This document shows positions 23,178-32,479 of a DNA stretch of 64,000 nt, one piece after another. The first letter of the stretch is position 1. The number at the start of each line of letters is the position of its first letter. The notes beneath the pieces are model-generated. The model was not told the DNA's origin and ran no database searches. It saw only the letters and a list, made by a program, of their open reading frames with translations. The stretch is from Platanthera guangdongensis (taxonomy: Eukaryota; Streptophyta; Magnoliopsida; Asparagales; Orchidaceae): positions 109,153,808-109,217,807 of the forward strand of contig CM077162.1 of the NCBI GenBank assembly GCA_039583875.1, in the 5' to 3' direction. A program made the position numbers and the translations under genes.

Positions 23178-23185
23178 TATTTATA
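23178..23185 (-). promoter_or_regulatory. TATA box of antisense gene as1
   Basis: TATAAATA on the minus strand, ending 85 bp before the chosen ATG and lying outside the LTR (which starts at 23275). Tat-2 has it at 58047-58054 with identical spacing. Confidence 0.68.
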
Positions 23186-23274
23186 GCGTTGGCGGCGTTT
23201 TCGAGGTTTGCGGACTCGGCGGTTAAGAGAACATTTTCGAAGTTTTCTGGAAACTTAAAAATGTGCGGGGATTA

Positions 23275-24025
23275 TGTTAACCCCTCAGTCCGCAACATAC
23301 TACAAGATTCCAAAGCCCCCCATTCAGCAGGCGCGGACGCAAGTTGTCCGTCCGCCCAGTCCGGCAATAGCATCAGTCAGGCGCCAAGTATGGGACTCCA
23401 GCAGCGGACGCAAGGACCAGTCCGCTCAGTCCGCCGGCGCTTTGGGCAACAGGTTCTCCAGCGGCGGACGCAGTATCTCGTCCGCCCAGGCCGCCGCCCT
23501 CCAATGGGCGCGCCTAGCAGCAGTGGAAGCTCCAGCTCGCGAGCCCAGTCCGCCACTTCTGTGCGGACTGGCGTGTTCTTTCTTTTTGCTTCCCGTCACC
23601 GCTGCCCGGTTCTCCTGTACCCCGGGCAGCCGGTTATTTTAGCCCTGCCCGTTTGGGCAGGCCCCCTATCCTATAAATAGGGGGGAGGTGGTGCACTCAA
23701 GGCACGCTGACTCGGACCCAGGAGCCTACTTGTTACAGGCTGCGGACTCGAATCCTGTGCCTTGCAGACTCCCCCTTGCTCTACTTCCCTCAGTCTTTTC
23801 CTTTCACTTGTAACTAGATCCTTCTTCAATCAAGGGAAAGCCTGTCGCAAGAGAGGCATTCAGGCCGCGACGGGCGAAGTCTGTTGTTGCCGTGGTTCAC
23901 GGCCCTGCTCTTCTTCCAGCTCTCATCCGCTTAGTAGATCGCTACTCGCAGTCTCCCTATTCCCCCTGTGATCGAACAAGTTAGCTTGTTGTGCTCGACC
24001 CCTCTTGTGTTTTCGTGCATCAACA
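23275..24025 (+). repeat. Tat-1 3' LTR (751 bp)
   Basis: Same ends and length as 10708-11458. The preceding bases (GTGCGGGGATTA) are only weakly polypurine. In this copy the hairpin arms CTGCCCGG and CCGGGCAG are both intact. It is followed by the duplication GCTAT. Confidence 0.95.
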
Positions 24026-24030
24026 GCTAT

Positions 24031-25180
24031 TGTTATCAAGATCCACAGCAAGAAAAAGGATCAGAGTTCATACTGCGACGTCCGGATCCGTGCGTGTACA
24101 GTCGATACACGGCTGCAGCTTCGTCAACAAATGCGCCAAGGGTAATGAAGTTTCTACTCGGGCAGGTCAAGCCCTCATTTTCCATATTTGCATGGAAGCT
24201 CCTCTCCGCCGACGGGTGTAGGAAGGGTGCTCTCTGACAGGTTGATGTTCACATCCCCGCTATTAATTGCAGTAGCACCCGGAAGCGTGGGTACGGGTTT
24301 AGGCATGCTGTGTGAAGCCCATCCGGATATGTAAGCCGGATTGGTGATGTTCTGAGGTTCCTGGAGAAGACTCCGAGGAAGTTGTATATTATCTGTTTGT
24401 AGGGATTGAGCAACGCCCCCCCCCCCCCCCCCCAAAAAAAAGGGTTTGTGCAATATATTTGGCCAACTTATGTTAGCCGACTGTTGTTCAGCTGGCAGCC
24501 ACTTGTCGAGACGTTGGCGTACAGGTGTGGCGGTACACAACGGGAAGTAGCGGGCTTAAAGCCCAAGTTTATGCCGCCCTCGAAGGCCTGTTTTTGCTTA
24601 TATTGCTGGCCTGCGTGCCGAAGTATGGAATTTATATTCCTGTAATTTAAATATCTGTGATGCTCTGTGTATGTGATCTATCTCTTCTGTCTTGGGCAAG
24701 TGGTGTGCTCGTGAACCACTCGCCCCGTGGGGGCCCCGAGGTAAAGTTACCGGGAAGCCCTTGAGGGCCTGCTCATAGCATTTTATGAGAGCGGAGTCGC
24801 GTTGTTTGCAGCCCAGTTGGAGCTGCGTAAAATAGAACTGTTTGGTGAGGTTATGTTATTAGTGGGCTGATGAAGGACGTTTTACATAGACCCGAGGTGG
24901 CACCTCTAGTTAAAATGGAGTGGATCTTGAGATCCTCCTTAGGTGTTCTGGTCGGCCAAGAGAGCCTTCCAAAGGTTCCTAATTAGCTCAGTCTTTGGCT
25001 TGGGAGGGGAAGAGTCTGTTAGTCTTCCTGGTATGTGGTGGGACCACCACGCTGAGACCTTGGGTCTGTACCTTATGTTCCTAGTCTTGTACCTAGATTA
25101 TTCGCTTGAGTGGAGTTGGTGCGCGGTCACCCCTCTTTTGGGATCTCGAACTACACGGAGACCAGATTCTGGTTTCAATA
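24031..25180 (+). repeat. NonAuto-1 right LTR, second part
   Basis: Continues the LTR cut at 10707 and matches 6434-7580. It carries a homopolymer of about 18 C followed by A's at 24416-24441 and ends TTTCAATA where the left LTR has TTTCAACA. Confidence 0.9.
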
Positions 25181-25185
25181 GTTTC

Positions 25186-26849
25186 AATTCAAGAGTGGGT
25201 GATTCGTCATAAGAATTTTTCAAATCCTTTTGTTTTTCAAAAGAAAGAGTTTCGAAAATTCTCTTCCTAGAAATAAAATCATTTTCAACATTAGTTTGAA
25301 CAGACATGTGCACAGGCACGGCCGTGTCTAAAATAAATTCGGGATAAATTTCAGAAAAACTTTGAGATATTTCAGAAAAAGATGAAGAAAATTCATTACT
25401 CGAAATATTAGAAAGAGAAAAAAGAGTTCACTTAAAACATCTAGAAAAAAACATGAGTCATCATTTGATAAAGTGTTTTTCATAGATTGGTTAATTTCAA
25501 AAGTGACCTCATTGTTTCCCACTCAGAGCAGCAATTCTCAGTTGCTTACATCTATTACCGCACGAGAAGTGGCTAGGATGGGGCGGCCAAGGATTAGAGG
25601 TACCTCGACATCCTCTTCGATATCTAGATCGACAAAATCTACCGGGAAGGTAAATTTTTCAACCATTACTAGCACATCTTCAAAAATTCCTAACAGATAC
25701 TTAATCGACCGATCAACTAATTGTATGCTCATCCGAGTTAGGTTGAGAATACCCAATCCTAATTTCTTATATAAGGAGAAGGGCATCAAATTGATGCTCG
25801 CTCCTAAATCTTCTAATGCATGTTTCACAAATAAATCTCCAAAAACGCAAGAGATCGAAAAGCAACCCGGATCGTTAATTTTTTTAGGTAGATTATTAGT
25901 GACGACCGTTGAGTATTCCTCATTTAACGTGACATGTGAGAGGTTGTCTAATTTTTTTGTTTATTAGGAGGTCCTTCAAGTATTTAGCATACTTGGGCAT
26001 TGCGAGATGACTTCATGAAGTGGTAAATTTATGAGAATTTGTTTGAACATTTCAAGAAAGCGATTATATTGATCATCTAACTTCCTTTTTGAAAGTTGAG
26101 AAGGGTAAGGAGGAGAAATAGACTCCTATAAAATCATGGAGGGGTTTTTTTCAAAATATCCAGTGAAACGACATTATCATTTAAACTATGCCGGTTTTCT
26201 AAAATAGGAGCGGTATTCACCTTGGGCTCTTCCGTTATAGTTGGACCAGATATTTCTTTCCCACTCCGAAGAGAAATCGCTTTCGCGTGCTCGTTTAGAT
26301 TGGGATCGGTATTTGAAGGAAGAGTCCCAAGTGGCCTCTCGGAAATAATTTCGGCTAGTTTCCCGACCTTATTGTCTAAATTTTTGACCGTACCTGATAG
26401 ATTTTTGAATGTTGCTTCATTAGAAGTAATGTATTTTGAAAATATATCCTCTAGAGAGTGAGGATTTTGAAAATTTTGATTATTATGTTCAAATTATTAC
26501 AAAAACCAGAGGAGGTGGTGGTGTAGAATCATGTGGTATTGGTGGTGGTCGCATCGCGTTAGAGTAATTACTCCAAAAAAAGTTTGGATGCCTACACCAT
26601 CCAGGATGATAAGAGTTCAAATTATTACAAAAACCAGGATGAGGAGAAAAGGCAGAAAAATTATGTTGATCTGGCCTGGATATGCTCCCCAGATAATCCA
26701 CTTGCTCGGTGGCAGCATTCGCATTTTCCCATAGCTGAGGGGCGGAGGTAGCGGACATCTCAGTCGTCTTCTTGTTTAGTATCTCTACTTGTAACGCCAG
26801 TTGGGACACTGTGCCAACCTCATACATACCTACAACTTTGTTAGGGTGG
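25186..26849 (-). pseudogene. Host-Athila gag C-terminus and aspartic protease
   Basis: Read leftward from 26849 it begins in gag (MYEVGTVSQLALQVEIL at about 26827), followed by a Pro/Asn/His-rich stretch with HPGWCRHPNFFWSNYSN (about 26600) typical of the Athila gag tail. The protease lies at 25828-25538: DLGASINLMP stands where the active-site D(T/L)GA is expected and PLILGRPILAT is the distal hydrophobic-GR motif. The linker to RT follows, down to 25186. Stops and shifts separate the pieces. At 26849 the gag frame is interrupted by SireB and resumes in phase at 49250. Confidence 0.88.
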
Positions 26850-27637
26850 TGAAAATATTCAGTTGTCTACCTAAATAACCTAGAGGGGGTGAATAGGTGA
26901 AGTTGTGCATCTTTTTGCGGAAAAAAATTAAGATCTATGCACACGATTATCTACCAAGCAATCATAGACGGCAAAAGATTTATAGTGGTTCCCCAACCTT
27001 GTGTACATCCACTTTCCCTCACAGATCTAGCAATCCACTAGACTCGGCTAGTCCACTATCTCGGATTGAAAAACCAATTCTACGCCTCAAAACAAAGTTC
27101 CTACAATCTCGATCCACAAAACGGATCTATACTCTGAAGATAAAACTTCCTACAACTCGGAGGCAAAATCTCATACACTCAGACAGAAATCTCCTACAAA
27201 AATGAACTAGAAAGTATATAGAAATACAAACAGTACAACTTTCTCAGATCTAAAAGCAGTCGGCCTGAATCTTCTTCTTGGATCTTTGAGGCTTTATCAA
27301 AAAAGTTGAAGAAGAGTATCGACAAAAGTAGATCTGAAATTTCTTGGCTTCACACGATCAGATGGATGATGAAGAATTGAAAGACAATCTCGATCTGTGA
27401 ATCTTCTTGATCTGAATCTTCTGGATCAAAAACCCTAACCAGATGAGCACGATGAAGGTCGGCGGCGGTGGCTTCCGATTTTTTGGAGAGAGAGAATGAG
27501 ACTCAAAAGAATACTTAGAATAATATTTGACAGCCCCTGTTGTTAGGGTTTGTCGGTTTCAGACAAGACTTTATGTAAGATCTTTCCTAACGGTCATAAT
27601 TAGTCTTAATGATGTACACGTGGACAAATCATGTCAT
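26850..27637 (-). repeat. SireB 3' LTR, truncated (about 788 bp of 1920)
   Basis: Matches 47325-48108 of the 5' LTR, then clear similarity stops (only short patches such as GTCAAATCTG continue). The missing part is the U3 region carrying the CTCGAG array and the start of the LTR. No good polypurine tract adjoins the break, so a deletion after insertion is the simplest explanation. Confidence 0.75.
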
Positions 27638-27896
27638 GACTTGACCAACACTAGTAATAGTGTTTGCCTTTCAAAATTGGAAGAGATTCGAGTTGTCAAA
27701 TCTGATCTCAGATCCCCTTATCTCAGTCTCTAGAGATGACTTTTCAGTAATAGCTTTGAGAAAGCATCAAAATATGTCGTTTGTTCTTGAAGCAGAAGAC
27801 AAGTTGAATCAAATACTAGGAGCAGCCGCAGCAGGAGGAGCAGAAGAGGGAATTGGAGGAGGAGGAGAATGGAGCTATCTCTTTAATTTAATTACT
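27638..27896. other. SireB sequence between ORF3 remnant and 3' LTR
   Basis: No gene seen. It contains a GCAGCAGGAGGAGCAG-type purine-rich stretch (about 27820-27870) and, on the minus strand, GAGATAAGGGGA (about 27710-27721), which could be a leftover polypurine tract. Confidence 0.45.
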
Positions 27897-29043
27897 CTAG
27901 TAGTATGATCTGGGTACTATATAAGATGGTGAAGTCCAAGGACTCAGTGGAGAGTCAGGAGATTGCTCATAGAAGATGGTGTCATCCTGCTTTTGGTGTG
28001 ACATTGGATGGGAGATCATATGATGGAGAGTAGGTGAATTTGGAACTTCAGTAGCTGATTCTTTTGGAAGAGGGAAAAGGGGTTCATCAGCAGTCAGTTC
28101 TTCAATCATATCACTGATTGCTTCTTCAGTTGACAATAAGTTTTCTTGATGTTGGGCTTCATATAGAGTTTCTTCAGAAGTCTTAGGTGGAGGAGAAGTA
28201 ACAGCTAGAGTGGTAGGAATCCCTTCTAGAATAGAAGGAGAAGGATACCCCTCATCAGTTGCACCAAAGGAGCTGGCAACCTGAAGTGTAGAGGGAGATG
28301 GGGTCATGTTCTTTGTAGCTGGAAGCTCTTGAGCTTTGACAGCTTGAACTGTGTTCTGCAATTTCAATTCCCATCTTTGAATGGAAGAGATGGAGACTTT
28401 CTTCATGTGGTGAAGAACAGTCCCTTTGGAGAAGTTGAACACCTCTGGATTAATTTCATGGAGGAGGAGAGAAATAATCCTTGCATAGTTGGGAGCCTTG
28501 ATACTATCCTTTATCTTATCCAGAATCATCATCCCAAACTGAAACTTCTTCTTGCATACTATAGCTTGCATGATATCAAAGAAGTGAAGAGAGATATCAC
28601 TTATGGAATTTATCTTGCAGAGAAGAACTTTGCCTATGATATCCACTAACAGCTTCCCTTATGGATTCATGTCAGACCTCTTGATGTATTGTACCTCTGG
28701 AGAAAGTCCACAGAACAAACAGGTCCTGTCAGATTCATCAGGACCGAGATGATCTTCTTCATCAACAATTGGCAGGCGAAGAAGTGTTGAAACAGAGATC
28801 TTGGTGAATTTGATTTTTATTTCCTCTGACTCTGGACTTGATGACTGTACCATGTCTCTTGACTTTGACATTCTTGAAGAACTCTGCAACTTCAGGGATC
28901 AAGATTTTGTATGGCTCCTGTAGAATGAAGGTGAGGCCGGCGGTGTCGAGAAGTATCAAAAGGTTGCAGAAATCATCCGAAATTTCGGCGATACTGGCAG
29001 TAACTAATTCGGAACTGATGCCAATCTTGGAGGAAGAGGCCAT
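27897..29043 (-). pseudogene. SireB third ORF (ORF3), N-terminal half
   Basis: Lies after pol on the same strand. It starts MASSSKIGISSELV at 29043, breaks frame at about 28770 and continues from about 28890 and 28646. The segment with DIIGKVLLCKINSISDISLHFF aligns by eye with DVVGKVLLAKHSAHDTISRYQL in ORF3 of SireA-2, followed in both by a similar hydrophobic stretch ending near NYARIISLLL / NFGRIIGVFL. It resembles the 'putative plant transposon protein' type of domain found in plant retrotransposons, but this is a recollection and not a search result. The C-terminal half seen in SireA-2 is missing, probably lost in the deletion that shortened the 3' LTR. Function unknown; in other Sireviruses this position is called env-like. 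Confidence 0.65.
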
Positions 29044-29317
29044 GATCCAGAAATTTGAGAAACCATTTGGCGACGGGGAGGAGGAATGCGCGGGCTCTGC
29101 AACTTGTAGGGAAGATGAAGCATTTCAGCGTACTCGAGAGAGAGAGAGAGAGAGATTGATTCATGTAGAAAATGACTTTTGGACTTTGCGATTTATACAT
29201 AACCCTAATTTATGTCTTAAGTTAGAAATAAATAATGCAAACATACCTGGGAGAGGGAGGCATAGGCCTTGGGTTGTGAATAAAGAAATTTGAATCAAGG
29301 TAGAGAGCTTGTCTGTC

Positions 29318-29545
29318 ACATACTCGAGAGACTTGGCAGTACTCGAGTGAAGATATGGAGGTACTCGAGTAGAGATGGCTGGAAGTACTCGAGTGATGTC
29401 TGGAAGTATGTGAGTCATGTCTGGAAGTACTCGAGTGGATATATTGAAGTACTCGAGTGAAGCTTTATTACTCGAGTAGTTCATTCTACTACTCGAGTAG
29501 GTGATTTTCTTACTCGTGCAGTTTACTTCTTACTCGAGTCAAAAA
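29318..29545. repeat. SireB word array (ACTCGAGTA) between pol and ORF3
   Basis: About ten copies of TACTCGAG(T) spaced about 20-25 bp apart. The core CTCGAG is a perfect palindrome. The same words form a much larger array in the SireB LTR (48160-48930). A GA dinucleotide run lies nearby at 29133-29155. Confidence 0.9.
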
Positions 29546-29616
29546 TTTAGAAATTTGTAGAATTCCAACTTTTGACTGATTCTTGATCTCTAGGCCTTCT
29601 TGTGAGTCCACCTTCT

Positions 29617-30791
29617 CTAATCTTCTTTGTTGAGCAATCCAAGTTCTGTTTGGAAGAACGAGAACTTGGTCTCGTCCAGCGGCTTCGTGAAAATGTCTGC
29701 AATCTGCCTGTCTATAGAGACATACTGGAGATTTATATCGCCATGCTCCACATGCTCCTGGATGAATTGATACCTCAGCTCTATGTGCTTTGTCCGGCTT
29801 TGCGAGACTGGGTTGTTGGCTATTGCAATTGCGCTGGAAGAGTCGCAAAATAGTGGAATGTTCTGGAACTTCATATTGTAATCTTCAAATTGATTCTTTA
29901 TCCATAGCAGCTGTGCACATCAACTGCCTACAGAGATATACTCTGACTCAGCTGTTGAGATTGCAACACAGTTCTGCTTCTTGCTACTCCAGGAAATAAG
30001 CCTCCTTCTAAGGAATTGGCAAGCCCCAGAAGTGCTTTTCCTGTCATCCTTGCTACCTACAAAATCTGTATCTGAAAAACCAATTAGCTCACTATCATTA
30101 CTTCTTGGGTACCATAAGCCAAGATTGGTGTACCTTTAAGTTATCTCAAAATCCTCTTTGCAGCAGCGTAGTGAGATTCCTTAGAGTTCACCTGAAATCT
30201 AGCACATAAACATGTTGAAAACATTATGTCAAGTCTACTGGCAGTAAGTTAGAGCAAGGATCCAATTATGCTTTTGTATTTGGTTTCATCAAAAGGTTTC
30301 CCTTTCTCAACCTTATCCAGAGACACAGTTGAACCCATTGGAGTCCTCATAGAGGTTGCGTTCTCCATTCCGAATTTCTTAATTAGCTCTTTCGTGAACT
30401 TAGTCTGCGAGATGAAAATTCCATCTTCAGATTGTTTCACCTGAAGCCCTAAGAAATACTTCAGCTCGCCCATACTGCTCATTTCGAACTTCCCTTGCAT
30501 CAGTTTTGAAAACTTCTTGCAGAGGTTGTCGTCAGTAGAGCCAAAAATAATGTCGTCGACATAGATTTGTACTAGCAAAATCTTGAGTTTTATTTCCCTA
30601 AGAAATAATGTCTTATCTATCTTTTCCCTTATGAACTTGTTCTCAAGAAGAAAGCTAGACAGCATCTCATACCAAGCTCGAGGAGCTTATTTCAGACAAT
30701 ATAAAGCTCTACGCAATAAGTAAACATAATCAGTAAAGTTAGAATCAACAAAACTTGGAGGTTGTTCCATATACACCTCTTCCTTTATGTC
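29617..30791 (-). pseudogene. SireB RT C-terminal part and RNase H
   Basis: Continuation of RT after the SireA-2 insertion. Seen are IKEEVYMEQPP next to the insertion, the catalytic loop [14 protein letters not shown] (about 30560) and the GELKYFLGLQVKQ segment (about 30460) in a frame open from 30665 to 30249. RNase H pieces follow, ending with CDSSSAIAIANNP (about 29850) and [11 protein letters not shown] (about 29690). Stops interrupt the RT-RNase H junction. The frame is in phase with the upstream RT part at 43284-43087 once SireA-2 and one ATGTC are removed. Confidence 0.88.
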
Positions 30792-32317
30792 TGAAAGTGC
30801 AGCTAGATCTGATATACTCTAGAGGGGGGTGAATAGAGTATATGGTGTTTTGAAACTTTTTACAACAATTGTTGTAATAAGAGTGAGGAGGGAAGCAATT
30901 AAAATCTAATCACAGAACTATACTAATCAAAAGCTAATCACAGAATAATCAAGGCCAGAACAAAAAATAAAGATAAGCAAAACCAGAAGACACAAGGAAA
31001 TATAATGGTTCACCTAAACTTGGGTACATCCACTCTTCTACCACCCTAGGTAGGAATCCACTGCAGGATGAGTTGATCAGGTGTCCTGGGCACCAATGAG
31101 CTTTTGATAAGGTGCTCAAAAACCAGATCAGATTTTTTGATCAGGTGTCTTGCCACCAACGAGCTTTTGACAAGGTGCTCAAAAACCAAGCTCAAACTTT
31201 TGAAGGGAGTTTGAGAAACCCTTTACAGAGAGGGGGTGAGAGAGTGATGGAAATCTTCTCTTTCTCAAACAACTGAGAAGACTATGTGGATTGTTGATGT
31301 CAAAGCTCCCCCTAAATCCTTGAGATCTTCAGGAAGAAAAGCTTTGCTGAGGGTGATAGGCCTTCAAAGATTGAACTCCAGCAATAGATGATTTCAGCAA
31401 TGACTGAAATGTTGAATGTCTGGAGTCTTGAAATATGTTGGCCTTGAACACTTGAAAACTAAAGAGATCTGAAGATTTCAGAGAAGGTTGATCTCCTTGG
31501 ATGAGTGTTCTTGAGAATTCTTTGAGACAAGAATATTTTTGTTGAAGATTACTGATGTCTGTCTATGTGTGTCTGTAATATGTATGTCTCTCTGTAACCT
31601 TGTCTCTGAGATTCAAAAAAAATTCTTTTCTTTTATTCTCTGATACTGAACAAAACATTCTCTGAGAAGAATAGCCGTTGGTCTGCACTAATTGCATCCT
31701 TAATTGCAAAATCTCTTTTGGAGGAAAGTCCACAGAAATATTCCTTGAAACTTGGTCCAAAAATGAATGAAAACGGCTAGAAAATCTTCAGAATTAATTG
31801 CAGAATAACTCCTTAACTGATTTGACTTTGAGTCTAGAAACATCCTTGAGTTTATCTGAAAATGTCGAACTGAGCTCTGCTATCGTCGAACTGAGCTCAG
31901 CGATCAGAAATATAGATCAGCAAAATATCGTTGATCTGAGCTCAAAGATCGTCGAACTGAGCTCAGAGATAGAAATCCAAATCTGAGTCAAGATCGTCGA
32001 ACTGAGCTCACCGATCGTCAAATGGAGTTCGACGATATAATGGAAGTTGAGCTCAACGATCGTCGAATGGAGTTCGACGATCTGTCGAAGTTGAGCTAGA
32101 TGATCGTCGATCGGAGCTCGACGAATCGTCGTGCTGAGCTCGACGATATGACTTAGTCTCCAAACAGAAAATCTTGGTCTCCAGGGCAGCTTCCAAACCT
32201 AGACTTCTAACCCTTATACTCAATTCTAATTGACCTATTGAGCTATACAGGAGGTCAAGCATTGATTCCAAGAGACATAGTGATCCTGACCCAAATTAGT
32301 AATAGGGTGTTCCAACA
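30792..32317 (-). repeat. SireA-2 3' LTR (1526 bp)
   Basis: TGTTGGAACACC...CACTTTCA on the minus strand, matching 41448-42970 with scattered differences. The word array is at 31861-32150. Confidence 0.95.
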
Positions 32318-32320
32318 ATG

Positions 32321-32331
32321 TCCCCCTATTT
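32321..32331 (-). promoter_or_regulatory. Polypurine tract of SireA-2
   Basis: AAATAGGGGGA on the minus strand, three bases before the 3' LTR start. It is the plus-strand primer site for reverse transcription. Confidence 0.85.
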
Positions 32332-32479
32332 GGGTTAGGATTACTATTTACAAACTTTGGAAAAATTTAAATAACATACAAGCAGCAAAACAGAAAAGCA
32401 ACAAGCTAGACATTGCAGAACCACAGAGATATATAGCATCCAGATAATCAGAAGTCACAGAGAATGTCACCTTACATTG

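Larger units (their letters stand above)
10708..24025 (+). mobile_element. Tat-1, complete Ty3/gypsy Tat-clade element with antisense genes
   Basis: Complete 13.3-kb element bounded by 751-bp LTRs (10708-11458 and 23275-24025) and the target-site duplication GCTAT (10703-10707 and 24026-24030). Gag-pol is on the plus strand (11512-16995). A 6.3-kb stretch between pol and the 3' LTR holds 134-bp repeats and two spliced genes on the minus strand. Two RNase H domains in pol place it in the Tat clade. By eye the LTRs differ at about 14 positions, so the insertion is fairly recent. Tat-2 (57208-64000) is a second, inverted copy. Confidence 0.93.
5652..25180 (+). mobile_element. NonAuto-1, non-coding LTR retrotransposon, interrupted by Tat-1
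   Basis: The two LTRs (5652-7580 and 9875-10707 plus 24031-25180) flank a 2.3-kb interior without coding potential. The target-site duplication GTTTC lies at 5647-5651 and 25181-25185. The right LTR starts TGTACAACC; the left has the point change TATACAACC. The left LTR ends TTTCAACA and the right TTTCAATA. A polypurine tract precedes the right LTR, so the plus strand is the sense strand. Without Tat-1 and one duplication copy the element is about 6.2 kb. It would depend on another element's proteins (a LARD-type, large non-autonomous derivative). The partner is unknown. Confidence 0.88.
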
